DNA from: Chrysomallon squamiferum
Lineage: Eukaryota > Mollusca > Gastropoda > Neomphalida > Peltospiridae
NCBI GenBank assembly: GCA_012295275.1
Contig: CM022670.1
Coordinates: 10,922,583-10,986,582 of the forward strand
Reading direction: 5' to 3'
Length of the DNA stretch: 64,000 nucleotides
Shown here: positions 1 through 29,560 of the stretch, piece by piece
Layout of the letters: the number at the start of each line of letters is the position of its first letter
How positions within the stretch are numbered: the stretch's first letter is position 1
The notes under the pieces: model-generated
Database searches by the model: none
Told to the model about the DNA's origin: nothing
What the model saw: only the letters and a program-made list of their open reading frames with translations
Position numbers and translations under genes: made by a program

Positions 1-33
1 TGCAGATTTTTAATCAACACTTGAAAGTTGATG
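1..33 (+). CDS. TAF5L: TAF5L exon a (partial, enters from outside the window)
   Basis: Frame begins at base 3 (cag) and reads [10 protein letters not shown], ending with one extra base before the donor GTAAGT at 34-39. It aligns residue for residue with the end of the TAF5L N-terminal domain (pattern VLTLHIHLDV in vertebrates). The cag at 3-5 could be mistaken for a splice acceptor, but that would leave a 28-nt exon. Confidence 0.7.
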
Positions 34-3000
34 GTAAGTGTAAATTAAAATGATCTCTAACTTTAACATGAAGTTTTTCACATGAATTGTTGTTATTATT
101 TACAGTAGAGAAAGAGATACTGATCTCCTTCTTGTGTGTGTGTTTATGGTCAGAATTCTGAAAAGTTTATTGAATGATGAGATCTTTTAAGCTCCTCTTT
201 CATTTGTTGTTTTCTGTGAAAAGAGACATTCTATTTTGTTTCTTTTCTTTTGACAAGCAGCTTTTGTTGTTGTTTGCAGTTAGGTCAGAAGCAAGTGCTG
301 ACATAGAGCTTAGTGCAGAAGTGAAAGAAGAGAAAATAACAGACGAGGTTCTACCCAAAATTGCATCTTCACCCTCCATACCTAGTGAAGTGAGTCTGCC
401 CAAACTGCAACATTGTATAAAGAAAGTCAGAGAGGGGCCACAGTGTCTTGCATCCATTTGTTTTTATACATTTATCAATGCGTACCAAGGGTATGATTTA
501 CTTTTGATTATCTCTGTAAACATGATTTCTTCAGTTTAGCAGTACAAAAAAGTCTAATTTGTTCACACATAAAAGTAATTTACCTTGTTAGACATAGTAC
601 AGATGGTAAAAGAACAAAACAGATAATAGTAATTGATACCGCTTTTGCCATACAGTAGGATAATTTTTCTTGTGTTATAGCAATGTATCTGTTTTACACA
701 CTTTCTCTTTGACAAAGAGGCATTTATCATGATGTTGTAAACACAGACTAACAGAGAACTTGCTAGAGTAGGAAACAGACACTCAGGAACATCAAGGAAA
801 ACTTATCTTATATTTAGAGTTAGGCTAAATCCCACCACTGAACTGAATGTCTTGTTCTTGTGTTTATTGTTCAAAATTTCACATCAGCAGAAATTCATTT
901 AGTAAACTTGAGAGTCTACACTCTTCTGAAGCGGATACTTGTCATCAAAAATGTTTAGCAATCACTTACTCCATTATTATAATAAGAAAGTAGATAACAT
1001 AAATGTCTTGTATGACACATGAAATAATTCCAGCTGTTTTATATTTCAGATTGTGTAGTGCTTCTGTATCCCCAGACAGTGAGTTGCTAAGTGCTGCATT
1101 TGAAGACTCAACTATCATGTTGTGGAGTTTAATGCCAGGTCACCTCCAAACAGAAGAAAATCAAGGAGACACACGCAGAATTAGACTCAGTATTGATGAC
1201 ATTTTACAGCAGGATTCCTCCTGGTCAGAGTGGTGAGAAAATTGTCCATAATAATCATCATAAAATGTTTTTTGTTAATAAATTACAATTTAGAAAGGTA
1301 TTTCTATGTTATTATAGCAGTGAAGTTTAGAGCAGCTCTTACAACTTCTCTGCACCTATAATGACCACAGTTGTTTATTATTCTCAGTATCTTCAACAAA
1401 GGAAATTTAGAAAACAATTTGTGTAATGTGAAGGATGTGGGATTCGTCTATTTCTGTGGTTTATAAAATCAAATTCTACTTTATAGTGAATTTATTCATT
1501 AATTTATTCATTTATTGTTTTTGTTTTTTCATTTCATTTTTTTTTTTTTTTTTACAGCAAGCGACAAGAAAATGAAACGGTAACATTACGAAGTCACAAT
1601 GGTTCTGTTTATAAAACATGTTTCACTCCTGATTCCAACTTCTTGTTGTCTTGTTCAGAAGACACAACAGGTGAGATACGTCTTTGTATTGACTTTGTGC
1701 CTCAGATGTGGGCTGTTTTAATGAGAATGGTTGCTTTTTCTAAGTTGATGCTGATGGTTCAGTACAATAATTTGTAAATGTCAGTATCTGATGTAAATAG
1801 TTCATGTATTTCATTTTAATCAGTGGGACAGCTGAGATAAATCCATGTATATGTGTGTGTGTGTGTGTGTGTGTCTCTCTCTCTCTATACATACACATAT
1901 ACACATACACACTCCTATATATATATAAAATATTCCACTGTTTCTAAACTGAATTATGGGAATTAAATCAAGACTGATATTTTAGCTAACGTAAAGTATA
2001 TTTGTGATTTCAGTTCGGCTGTGGAAGATGAGTACTCACACGAATGTAGTTTGTTACAGAGGACACAGCTATCCAGTGTGGGACGTTGATGCTAGGTTTG
2101 TTACATATCAGTACCTTTAAATGAATCATGTGTTTACTAATTTTTAAAATAAAATACATCTGTCTTAGTATAGTATCATTTGTTAGATGTATGTAATATT
2201 GCTCATATTTAATGTCATTTTTACATGAAACTCTGCCAATTCAATCACCACCTCAAAAGTCATGTTTTGATGAATTCAATATCTTATTTGATTTAAATTA
2301 TTTGCATGATGTAAAATAATCAACTATAAAACTTAACGAATAAAAAAAATCATCATGAAAACTTTTCTTTTTACTGGACTGATTATATATATAAAAGTAT
2401 ATAATGTGATATTTCTGAAAACCTAAATTTCTAGTGAGCCATCATAAGAAAATGTAAATAATTTGGAAAGTTGATATTTTAAAAATTATGTTTTATTGGT
2501 GTTGCTGTCATTAATATTTTTTTGTATTTAATTAATTAATTTATTTATTTTTATTTATTTTTTTATTTCAGTCTGACTGGTGGTTATTTTGCAAGCTGTT
2601 CACAGGACAGAACTGCCAAGATGTGGTCTACAGAAAGAATTTACCCCCTCCGTTCATTTGTTGGACACACCTATGATGTTGATGTATGTAGTTTTGTAAT
2701 AATAGTTGTCATATAGATGTATTGGTTGCCATTGTTACTTATGATTATTACATGTAATCTATAATCTAATCACTATTTACCACTGGTAAATGTGCCTGCT
2801 TAATCACATATTTCTAGAACTACATACACTGAAATCTAATTAAATTCATTAGAATATAAATTATTCAGTGAAATGGGGATATTAAGTATAGTGCATCCAA
2901 GAATATTGGATTTAAACTTATGGTCAGGTTTAAAATGATCCTTTAACATAATTCTATAAAATTTAAGAAATGTCATAGATTATCAGTTGCTTGTAATAAT

Positions 3001-4345
3001 AATAATAACAACAACAACAGTGATGATTAACAACAATACTAAAAGTAACAAGAACAATAATAGCTGTAATGACTGTATTATTGTTTTAATATTTAAGTGT
3101 GTAAGATTCCACCCTAATGGAAACTACATTGCTACTGGTTCTGGAGACAAGACAGTCAGACTGTGGTCAGTGCAGGAAGGCAAAACAGTCAGACTACTGC
3201 AAGGACACCGAGGATCTGTCCTAACAGTCGCCTTTTCACCTAATGGGCAACTTCTCGCTTCAGCTGGTATGTAGAAAATACCTAAATTTAATATCTCTTT
3301 GCATTGTGTGTAGTTATTTCCCTTGCTGAGAAGGCTGTCTGTTTCACAACTGCTTACTGTTTCAGATATTAAGAACTTGCTTCCTTCAGTAAAAAAACCT
3401 ATTTTCTTTTATTGTCATGGTTGCGATTCTTTTGTTATACGTTCTGAAATGTATGTTTGTTTCATGGTACAACAAGAGAATGTAAATGTCTTGTCTTTGA
3501 GTTATTACTGATCCATATGATTGGGAACATTATTGTCAAATACAGTCTTCTTGATAAATATATTATTAAAAATATACATTTCCTTCCGACTGAATGATAA
3601 CATCCATCTGTTTTTCTAGATTTTTTGAAAATCAATTTTATGGCTATATAAAATATAACATGATAGGCATGTAATAAAGAAAGCATAAAAGAAAAATGCT
3701 AGGGCTGGAATGTGAAAACACTGTGAGGATGTTTTGACACTGTGTTTCAGGAGAGGATCGTCGAGTGAGAGTGTGGGATTTGTCGTCGGGAAACATGATA
3801 AAGGAGCTGCGAGGACACACAGACACAATCTACGCTCTGAGTTTCAGTGGGGACAGCTCAGTCCTGGCTTCCGGTGGACTTGATTCTTGTATCTGGCTGT
3901 GGGACGTCAGAACGGGAAAAACATCCAGCTTGTCAACGTATGTTATGTATTCACAAAGTTTACAATAATAATAGTAATAATGATTATGATAATAAATAGT
4001 GATATAATAATAATGTTTATAGCTATTGCAATAATAATAGTAGTAACAATATTAATAACACCAACAGAAATAACCAGAGTGAAACTAATTAACTAAGTAG
4101 ACAAGGAATAAATAAAATGATAGTAAATCAGTTAGCTATATGTACCAGAATGTTTTGAAAATAGTGGAACATTTATTACATTTTGCAAAATTGAAAAGTT
4201 CCATTTGTGAAATTTTATTTTTGACAGAAGTGATAGTTCCACATCTCGTGAACTACTTGGAGCATATCCAACAAAATCTGCATCTGTGGTTCATCTCCAG
4301 TTCAGTAAACACAACGTCCTCCGAGCTACCGGCACCATTTCTTGA
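1..4345 (+). CDS. TAF5L: TAF5L-type WD40 scaffold protein, 3' part of gene (nine exons)
   Basis: Nuclear scaffold subunit of SAGA/PCAF-type histone acetyltransferase complexes, paralogue of the TFIID subunit TAF5. Nine exons splice in frame: 1-33, 280-490, 1050-1232, 1558-1670, 2014-2095, 2572-2683, 3098-3266, 3751-3937 and 4228-4345 (stop TGA 4343-4345). They give 401 residues plus stop, and every intron begins GT and ends AG. The upstream N-terminal (TAF5 NTD2) domain is outside the window. Visible in order: end of the NTD, an acidic linker, a segment ending SICFYTF, then a propeller of six clear WD repeats (closing motifs IMLWSL, VRLWKM, AKMWS, VRLWSV, VRVWDL, IWLWDV) and a closing strand VVHLQF. 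Blades 3-6 resemble TAF5L more than TAF5 ([23 protein letters not shown]). The [13 protein letters not shown] segment and the C-terminus look TAF5-like, so TAF5 is the alternative. The gene is convergent with the receptor gene downstream. Confidence 0.86.
280..490 (+). CDS. TAF5L: TAF5L exon b (acidic linker and SICFYTF segment)
   Basis: Acceptor tttgcag at 273-279 and donor GTATGA at 491. It starts in phase 1 and ends with two leftover bases. The first half is Ser/Glu/Lys-rich linker. The second half carries the family hallmark with IKKVREGP and SICFYTF that leads into the first propeller blade. The apparent ATG-initiated frame from 174 is intron read-through. Confidence 0.85.
1050..1232 (+). 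CDS. TAF5L: TAF5L exon c (WD repeat 1)
   Basis: Acceptor atttcag ending at 1049 and donor GTGAGA at 1233. It encodes the first blade ([16 protein letters not shown], then MLWSL) and an acidic inter-blade loop. Confidence 0.85.
1558..1670 (+). CDS. TAF5L: TAF5L exon d (start of WD repeat 2)
   Basis: Acceptor after a long T run, tttacag at 1551-1557, and donor GTGAGA at 1671. It encodes a blade beginning [15 protein letters not shown] and ending LLSCSEDTT. Confidence 0.85.
2014..2095 (+). CDS. TAF5L: TAF5L exon e (end of WD 2, start of WD 3)
   Basis: Acceptor gatttcag ending at 2013 and donor GTTTGT at 2096. It encodes VRLWKM, then a [12 protein letters not shown] segment that matches the TAF5L blade 3 entry. 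Confidence 0.85.
2572..2683 (+). CDS. TAF5L: TAF5L exon f (WD repeat 3)
   Basis: Acceptor tttatttcag ending at 2571 and donor GTATGT at 2684. It encodes [15 protein letters not shown] and YPLRSFVGH, and ends in phase 0 after the D-V-D of the next blade. Confidence 0.86.
3098..3266 (+). CDS. TAF5L: TAF5L exon g (WD repeat 4 and start of 5)
   Basis: Acceptor atttaag ending at 3097 and donor GTATGT at 3267. It encodes [29 protein letters not shown] and [12 protein letters not shown]. This is the best conserved stretch of the gene. Confidence 0.88.
3751..3937 (+). CDS. TAF5L: TAF5L exon h (WD repeats 5-6)
   Basis: Acceptor gtgtttcag ending at 3750 and donor GTATGT at 3938. It encodes [29 protein letters not shown] and WLWDV. 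Noticeably richer in GC than its flanking introns. Confidence 0.88.
4228..4345 (+). CDS. TAF5L: TAF5L last exon (C-terminal closing strand)
   Basis: Acceptor tttgacag ending at 4227. In the spliced frame it encodes [17 protein letters not shown], then [10 protein letters not shown], and stops at TGA 4343-4345. A longer open frame across this segment (4140-4460) is in another phase and is a shadow. The ELLGAY/VVHLQF ending resembles TAF5 more than vertebrate TAF5L. Confidence 0.82.
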
Positions 4346-5719
4346 TGTGACAAAACACCAAAACAAAAAGTTTCGGAATCAAATATCAAAAGTGTGTTTG
4401 TCTGCGACATTTCCACACATGAAGAATGAACATTACTGGCGGTTTTTGAACAACTTTTGAGTATCAATAGAAGAGAACAAAACCTTCACAGGATGTGAAT
4501 TATTTGACACAGAAAAAGTATGTGTGGAAGAGAAAAGACTGTTTCAGAATTATTATGCTTGTGTGTGTGTGTGTATATATATGAATGACTGTGTTTCTCT
4601 GTGTATGTGATAACCGAGAATACCAGGATAACATGCCTGACATTTAGACTTATTTATTCACCTATGGCAGCGGTGTGTGTGTGAGTAAATTATACAGAAT
4701 TTCTTGTTACATGCAATGAAAGAAAAAGAAACCAACCCTGCTTGATTCTTTTCAGCCAGTTTCAGTGTACATGATGAAACAGGTTTGTTAGAGTGTTGTT
4801 TTAGCTGATACTGACAATAAGGCAGTTTGCTGCATGAGCAGATTGTCGATTGGTTCTCATTTACAAAAACTGAATGATTGACCATTGATTTCTTTTGTTG
4901 CATCTACTTACTGATCAGGTATAAATGGTTCCTTTCTTACAATCAGGTTACATTCTGGATGAAACTAGGAATGGAAATTACTCAGAATCAACTGTACAGA
5001 TAGTTTTGTACTCACAATCAGGTTACATTCTGGATGAAACTAGGAATGGAAATTACTCAGAATCAACTGTACAGATAGTTTTGTACTCACAATCAGGTTA
5101 CATTCTGGATGAAACTAGGAATGGAAATTACTCAGAATCAACTTTACAGATAGTTTTGTACTCACAATCAGGTTACATTCTGGATGAAACTAGGAATGGA
5201 AATTACTCGGAATCAACTTTACAGATAGTTTCGTACTCACACAATCAGGTTACATTCTTGGCATATCTAAGAATGGAAATTGCTCAGAATATACTGTATA
5301 GATAGTTTCATACTCACAATCAGGTTACATTCTAGACACAACTAGGAATGGACTTTACTCAGAAGTTACTTAAGTTTTCTGTTTTTGATACATTGTTCAG
5401 TTTGCTGTTTCCCTTGAAGTGTAGCACTTTGCTGCCAGACAGCAGAAAATACATAACGAAAGTTTTTAATTTATCATTTGTGTCTTTCTGTTTTATGTCA
5501 CAGATGGGGAAACATAAAAAAAGACCGTAAGTTAGAAATTAGCTGTATATCAATAAAAAATACTTTGGGAAATCGAAAGTGTTATTTTAAAATTTATCAA
5601 ATAACATATTAGATCAATGATAGTTTAGTAAGGACATTTTAATACTTATATAAAAATGATTTTTTTATTTTTGCTACAATTTTCATGTGAACTGTGCTTG
5701 TCCAGTAGACGAGAATAAA
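4346..5719 (+). other. Probable 3'UTR and downstream region of TAF5L
   Basis: Non-coding sequence after the stop. No AATAAA appears soon after the stop. The first two candidates are at 5552-5557 and 5714-5719, so the transcript may be long and include the 75-bp minisatellite. A short GT/TA microsatellite lies at about 4560-4582. Which signal is used cannot be read from the sequence. Confidence 0.4.
4938..5371 (+). repeat. 75-bp minisatellite, about 5.8 copies
   Basis: Copies begin with aatcaggttacattctgg at 4941, 5016, 5091, 5166, 5243 and 5318. Spacing is 75, 75, 75, 77 and 75 bases. The first four are nearly identical; the fifth and sixth have diverged. Because 75 is divisible by 3, an open frame of 126 codons (4925-5305) runs through the array with a 25-residue period (SGYILDETRNGNYSES core). 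No splice link or start context supports translation. Confidence 0.9.
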
Positions 5720-6315
5720 TTGTAAAAAACGTGTACAAATTTACAGTATTTTCTTTTGTTTTTATTTACAAAAAAAATCAGTTGTGTGAAGTTGTATGAT
5801 ATAATGAATGTAAAACATTTCTAAAAACAAACGATACCCCGTTCTTTCTTTTTCATACTGAAGTGACAGGATCGAATGAAGAAGATACATTGTACATAGG
5901 TACTGAGTTTTCAGGAACTTAACATTTTTTTATTAACAAATGCTTTTTGTTTTAAACGTATTTTTTTTTATAGATAATTAAAAATAAATTTAAAATAATT
6001 TATTTTAACGTACGTAGAAATCCATATCGATTGAAACCCTGCTTGAAAAGCTGTTTAGATACAATTCCCATTTGGTAGATTCCCAGTTCGTAGAAAAACC
6101 TGGTTTACCGCAATACCTGATTACTTCTGTATATAATGAACTTGGCCTGTGCATACATCCGGTTTCTTTCTAACATTCAGAGGGGGAGCGCATTGTTCCT
6201 AAATCGATTATGTAACATCAACCGAAAGCAGAATAAGCATTCACAACTCATTTGTTGTTGATTTGTTACTTTTTCATTATTTCATCATCTTCCTCCTTCT
6301 CATTATCATCATCAA

Positions 6316-6450
6316 CATTATTATTATTATTATAATATTATTACTATTATTATTGTTGTTATTATTATTATTATTGTTATTCTTCTTATTCTTCTTATTA
6401 TAATTACTGTTACTATTATTATTATTATTATTATTATTATTTTTTTTTTT
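6316..6450. repeat. (ATT)n with (TTC)n compound microsatellite
   Basis: About 135 bases of ATT/TTG/TTC triplets ending in a T run. Its antisense translation is a poly-Asn frame with no biological meaning. Confidence 0.85.
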
Positions 6451-7054
6451 TAAACTGGTCATTTCTAATTCATAAACATTTCATTACCGTTACAAAACAA
6501 GCAATCAATAATAAACAATTTTGCATCAATTTCATCTATCTATTAAAATACAAAACGAAAAAAGAATGAAAGAAAAGAAAAATGGCTTGCTTCTGTAAGA
6601 GAATACGACAAAAATATTATAAATAACTAATTCAGCAAATATAATTTTTAACAAAACATATTTTACATATGAGTAATTTACTTATATTCAGTAAATAGAG
6701 TATTTGAACGTTACATTTATCATTAACTTTTCGAATTCAACCGTATTCAGCTTAAACATGTACAAGATATCTGTTACTGATCATATTTACATTATGCACA
6801 CATACATATTCAGATTGTGCACATATTATACAATATATGTGACATAGTATATTAATAGTATGTACACTAAAGATATTATGACCTGCAAATACTTTGGCTA
6901 TGACTGAAAAAGTTTATACGAAGGACCAAATCATTGGGAATACTTTTAGATAAATACCTTCTTTTTTAATTATTTACATTCACTATATTCGATACATAGA
7001 TTATTTCGATATTTGTCATATTTGCATACTTTATGCGATAAGCAATATCCATAC

Positions 7055-7150
7055 TACAATAATACCTCAGATTAAAGATGTAATTGGTTCCAAAACTTCC
7101 AATAATTAAGTGAGGTAAGCGTGAGACTAATTTACATAGAATTAAGGTTA
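7055..7150. mobile_element. Possible single-ended Tigger-like remnant
   Basis: The block beginning TACCTCAGATTA and running to AATTGGTTCC has the same layout as the terminus of the Tigger-like element at 12963 (TACCT, TTA, then AATT and GTTCC at matching spacing). No opposite end was found, so it would be a truncated copy. Weak call. Confidence 0.28.
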
Positions 7151-10100
7151 AAAGCAGTGGTTACTTTCTCGCCGATGAGATCTGACATAAAAAAAAAAGG
7201 TGAAATAAGGAGAAATAAAACGGCAGTTTAGACATAAATGATTTAATAGATTGTAGATATTAAATAAACAGTAAATCATTTACAAATCAATTTATACAAA
7301 TACATTAAGAAATAAGTATATGCCGCTCACTGTGGGTTTTGGTTTCATTTAAGATAATGTATTTTGTTTCTAAAGTTATTATCTTCCGTTTCTTTTATCA
7401 TCAGCATTTGCTGGTATACCGTTATTCGTTTTGACATATTGGAAGGATAAATTACAAACAAGTTTAAGTCTAAATCAATTAGTTATATATATAAGTGTTG
7501 TGATGCGTTCAAATCGTTCTGACAATAGTTACTACTGTATTGGTTAACTGTAGTTGACACTGTATGTATGAGTTGCACTTCCTGTCGCCATGATCACGCA
7601 TGCATTCGATAATACGCGGATAATAATCTTTTGGGAAATAGAGATATTACTCCCTCTACCAGCTTTCTGTTTTCATCAAAACGAACACGAACCAGTATCA
7701 TAATGTTAATGATCCAAAACAAACACGCAAGAGCTCTATAAAAGAATAATAAAATCAAAGACAATTCAAAATTTTACTTAAAATTTGCGTCTTTATTACG
7801 ATGTTTATTATTCAACAGTCAGTAATAATTAATAATATATTGTTTGTGAATCATTTATTTGATTGTTACTTATTATAAGTCCTTTACAGGGAATACGAAT
7901 TTATGAGTCAATATCTAAAAACGTTTCAGTTAATAAATATTTAATTTCTGTTCCGTGAATAATCTCGTGTGTATATATTGATTTATTTGATTATTTATCT
8001 TTTTTTTTCTTCTGTTCTTCTTCTTCTTCTTTTTTTTTTTCTTTTTTTTTAAAGTTATATGTGATAATAATAATAATAGATTGAGGAACATGCCTTTTTT
8101 CAAAACTATATATAAAGTTATTCCTAGTTTTAAAATATTTATTATAAAACATACAACAGGCTTATAAGAAGGATAGAGACGTTCTTCTGCATTAGCTCCA
8201 AGTGTTACACACATACGCACGCACACACACACACACAAGTTATCACGTGTTATTATTATTTTTGATTAACATGCTTGTTCATGCTGACAAATTTAAGAAA
8301 ATGTCCATTTCAGCCAGATACTTGCATTAGAGGTTTCCAGATTATTTTTTATTTTAAAAGGTCGAAACTCTTTAAGATGTCAACTATAAACGATTTATGG
8401 TTTCGGAATAATGTAAATATTTTTTAACTTGCATTCTCAAGTTGATATATGAGCAAGCCATGTAAATTCAGTCCTAGAAAATCAAACGAACAAACTGAAC
8501 ACATAAGTATCTCGTGAATTAAAACTAAATTTGATATATTATTTTGTCATTTTGTAAATAACATGGTTGAGATCATTTATAATTTGTCTTTCCAGTTTTG
8601 GTAGGAGGAAATAAATAAAAAATTAAATAAAATGAACGAAAATATCAGTTCTTCATCTAATATTAGCCTCAGTGGTATTCTGTATTTTCAAACCAAGTTT
8701 TATAATTTCGTTATATTATGTCATTATCTCAGTCCCATTCACAGAAATGAAGATAGTCAAAACGGTAATGAAAACTTGTTTCATAATTATTCAAGGCAGC
8801 AGGACACGTGTTCAATCCGGCATTTTTCAAATAGTAACAGTATGTTAAGATAAACTAATAACTCTTAAAATAAAGATAATATGAATTTGCTATTAGTGAA
8901 AACAAGCCAGTATCTCAGTTTTGTTTTGTTTCGTAAAGAAAAGGGACATATGTACATTATTATTTTGTCGGAAAGCAACAAATAAGACCCTGTTCAATAT
9001 AAAACACATTACTATTTTTTTTTTTTTTTTATTTTATTTATTTATTTTATTTTTTTTGTTTGTTATAGTTAGACAGCTGTGGCGCACAGCTGTTCAAATT
9101 ATATTATTAAATTGATTAAACTCTTGTGTTATGTTATTACTGAACTGTGAAATTCAGAAAAAAAACAAACAAATTTATTGTCGTTTAAAAGTATGAGTGT
9201 TTGTAATGAATGGAGTTGTTTTCGCCTAATAAATAACATATGATGTCACAACGAAAACCTGTCCTACCATCACTTGCTCATTTGTTTGATGCAAGTCACA
9301 TATCTTGATCATATCAACAGACGTAGTGTAAAATGTTAGACAGATGGGAATATCATTCTGTAACAAATGTAACTGGGGACCACAATTGCATTACATTAGA
9401 TTATTAACTTTATCTAATAGCTACGTTACGGTAATTGCAAGCGAAACTCAGATGGTGAACACGTTGGTAATTTGCTCGAGGGAAATGGTCTGAAGTTAGG
9501 TTCTAACGTGATTACAAGTTACGCATACATTTACAACTTTAACTCCAGCTGCGCTTCCAAAACTGTTGTTTTTAAGTATCCATTTTGGGACTCTGCTGCA
9601 CGAGTTTAATACCTTTTGATAAAGTGTATTATTAGCACACCCAAGTTTAATCATTCGAATCTATGTTTCTTTTATTGTAATGTGATTAAATGCACGAAGG
9701 GAGGCTAACTGGTGGGAGTCATAAAAAGTTCTAAATATTTGAAAGTTCTTAGGAGGATTTGGATACAAATTCTAACGTTGAAAAATTACGATGTCTTAAG
9801 AATTGTGTTTGGCAGTCTTTCAATAATGTGGATTCTGTCTTGGATTATACAAATACAAAAATTAATTTAATAAATTTAATGTAATCGCTTCACGGTAAAG
9901 GTTCACAATAGACTTTCTGATACGGTTGCTTCCTAACCATATCGGATTATCCTTTTTAAAAGATCATTTCTAGGGACAGAGTAATAATTCCACAATAATG
10001 CAATTCTAAGACATTTTTGGATCTGATAGATTCCATTACGTGACTTTATCATAAAGAATTCAAGCGATTTTCGAATGTAAAAATTATAACTATAGCCAGA

Positions 10101-12111
10101 CATGACAACTGCTGCTGTCTGACGTCATGTTGATATGTCCTCAAGGGCATAGTTATAACATCAACAAAAAAAAAAATAATAATAAAATAAAATAAAATAA
10201 CAACAACAACTATAAAAGACAACCTTACAAATTATAAAAAAAGAGAAAATAGAAAAAAGCCTTTTGTTGAAATAAGTTAAAAGAATCTGTCTTTTACATC
10301 TCGCGACTTTTTTCCAATCAGCAATAACAAAAGGGAAAATCGTTTTCTTTCTCCTTTTTGTTTTGCCACATTTCACCGGAAATAGACATTGGTTGCCTCC
10401 AAACAATAAAATAAAATAAAATAAATAAAAGAGTCACGCATTGTACATTTTTCATTTACTTAACACGGTAAGTCGTCAAAACTGGATTCAAAAGAATTTA
10501 AAAAATAATATTTGTATTTCTTTTATTTTTTTATTTTATTTTTATCTATCTATTTGTTTTTCCTTTTTTTTTTATTTATTATTATTATTATTTTTTTTTA
10601 AATTTATTTATTTTTTTATTTTTACAAAAGAATATTTCTATAAATAAAAAAAATGAAAACTTTCTAAATATTTTAAAAGTATTTATTGTATTATTAAAAC
10701 ATATAAATGTTGTTTTAAAAACTGCAATCTCCTGTTTCTCACTCGCTCATTTGACCGCGTTTAGCACTCTATGTTTACACTTGACATAATTCCTCCTCCA
10801 CAGACAGCTCTCAGGAATTGCAGTGTTAAACACAACTTCAGACCAAATATTTACAAAACTATCAGCAGTATGATTGTAAGGAAAGAAGAGAGAGCAAATT
10901 TTGTATTATTCAAAACTCTCTATAAAAATGACAGTTATTATGAAAACTTAGTTTTGTGTAGAAATGATTCTTAATAATACATTATTTGTCATGATGCCAG
11001 ATATAATCAGGAAAATTAGTGCGTCGTTTAGAAACATATCAAATGGTAAAAATGTGTAGAACAAATGTGGAGTCAGAATGCTGTTGCAGAATCCTGGTTA
11101 ACAATGTTTGATATTTCGATCCTAACACAATTTGCAAAACTGACATAATCATTTTTAACCACAATCCGTTCCTTAAATTCTATTGAAATCAAATTCTGTT
11201 AAGAGTAATTCAATACTTTACACTTGTTTCCGATCCCATTTACGTTCTGTAGCTATCTAAATACATCTGTTTAAAATGATATATGGTATGAAATTTCAAG
11301 ACATTATTATTATTTTTTTTTTTTTTACATATATACATAGTATAAAATTATGTGCTATGAATAGAGAAGGCGACAATGAATGCAATAATTTTAGCTATGC
11401 TAAGTAAAAAATTCTACAAAATGAAATTAGTATATATTATTAAATCGTTAGTTTTATAATAAAGTATAAATACTAAAAAGATTGATAAAAATAATCATAA
11501 AAATAGCCTGAATCTAACAGGCCCACGAAAAGATGAAATCCCAGAATGACTATCTTTAACAGTATTAGTCAAAAAAATTAACATTTCCCATCTGTACAGA
11601 GAATTAGTGACAAAACAACTAAGTTCATCTCAGTGCGCTATAAACTTTAAATATTTTACTTTAAGGTGACACAGCAGTGCTTGATTATGATAATTCAGAA
11701 CACCATATTTAAAAAAGAAGGAGAAAAAAAGATAGAGAAAAATATATATGTATATTCTGTCTCTGAAGACATAATAAAATAACTGTAATTTCAGAAACGG
11801 AACGCAGTATTTTGCCAGTTCATTTGATCCTCCGACTGTTACTACTACACACACTGATAATCCGTCTGGTATCAGTCTAGTCATTTTATTCTATTTTCTC
11901 ATTTTGAATCTTACAACAATGAGTTCCCAGTCAGTTATGGTGTTCTGCCTTTGAGTTATTGGCGATACCGCTCATTTTAACAATAAAAGAACAGCATGGC
12001 GGTAAATTACAATGCACTGCAAATACTTGAGAGAGAGAAAAAAAAAAGATAATTGGTTTGTCTTCCTTTTCCGTTATACGAATAAATAGGCGACTGACAC
12101 AAAACACAGCA

Positions 12112-12117
12112 TTTATT
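12112..12117 (-). terminator. Candidate poly(A) signal of the Cys-loop receptor gene
   Basis: TTTATT on the + strand, that is AATAAA on the - strand, about 90 nt downstream of the receptor stop codon. This predicts a short 3'UTR. Inferred from the motif only. Confidence 0.45.
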
Positions 12118-12206
12118 ATCCCTTGATGATAATAATCTGATTAATTCGTTTTCTGTGTCAGCTGGTCACCGAGAAATAAAAAGCAGCTCGTTTAAGACAA
12201 GTGTTT

Positions 12207-29370
<17,164 letters not shown>

Positions 29371-29560
29371 GCTGACACAACACGTGCAAGGTGCTTGCAG
29401 TTTCTCGCAGCATGTGACGAAACCAATGGAGTAACGTGTTTTACGGAGCTCACTTCACCAAACTGTCGGCTAATCGCTGACGTTGTCTCAAGCCGCTGGA
29501 GTCCCCGGGGAATCACTTCACTCGAAATGAACAATCAATAATGCTAATTTGTATTCACTC
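29371..29560 (-). promoter_or_regulatory. 5' leader/promoter-proximal region of the receptor gene
   Basis: Less AT-rich than its surroundings, with few simple repeats. An upstream ATG at 29413-29411 opens a 22-codon frame that overlaps the ATG at 29370. After splicing it ends at a TAA only four bases before the ATGATG at 28116. No clear TATA box was seen, so the transcription start is not placed. Confidence 0.4.

Larger units (their letters stand above)
5720..12111. other. Intergenic spacer between convergent genes
   Basis: AT-rich sequence with no supported exon on either strand. It holds an (ATT)n/(TTC)n tract at about 6316-6450, T-rich tracts near 8010-8050 and 9017-9060, (AT)n-rich DNA throughout, and one possible Tigger-type terminus near 7056. 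Open frames here (for example 8632-8853 and 10441-10647) show no domain, and several are poly(T) translations. Confidence 0.6.

Noticed and set aside
4925-5305. 126-residue open frame with a 25-residue repeat
   Set aside because: It lies wholly in the 75-bp minisatellite after the TAF5L stop. The length follows from the period being divisible by three; no splice or start evidence.
5940-6010. AT-rich tract considered as a matrix-attachment or origin-like element
   Set aside because: AT-richness is the background of the whole window and is not specific.
8760-8830. Box-B-like gtgttcaatccgg, possible SINE
   Set aside because: No box A at the right spacing and no repeat body or tail visible.
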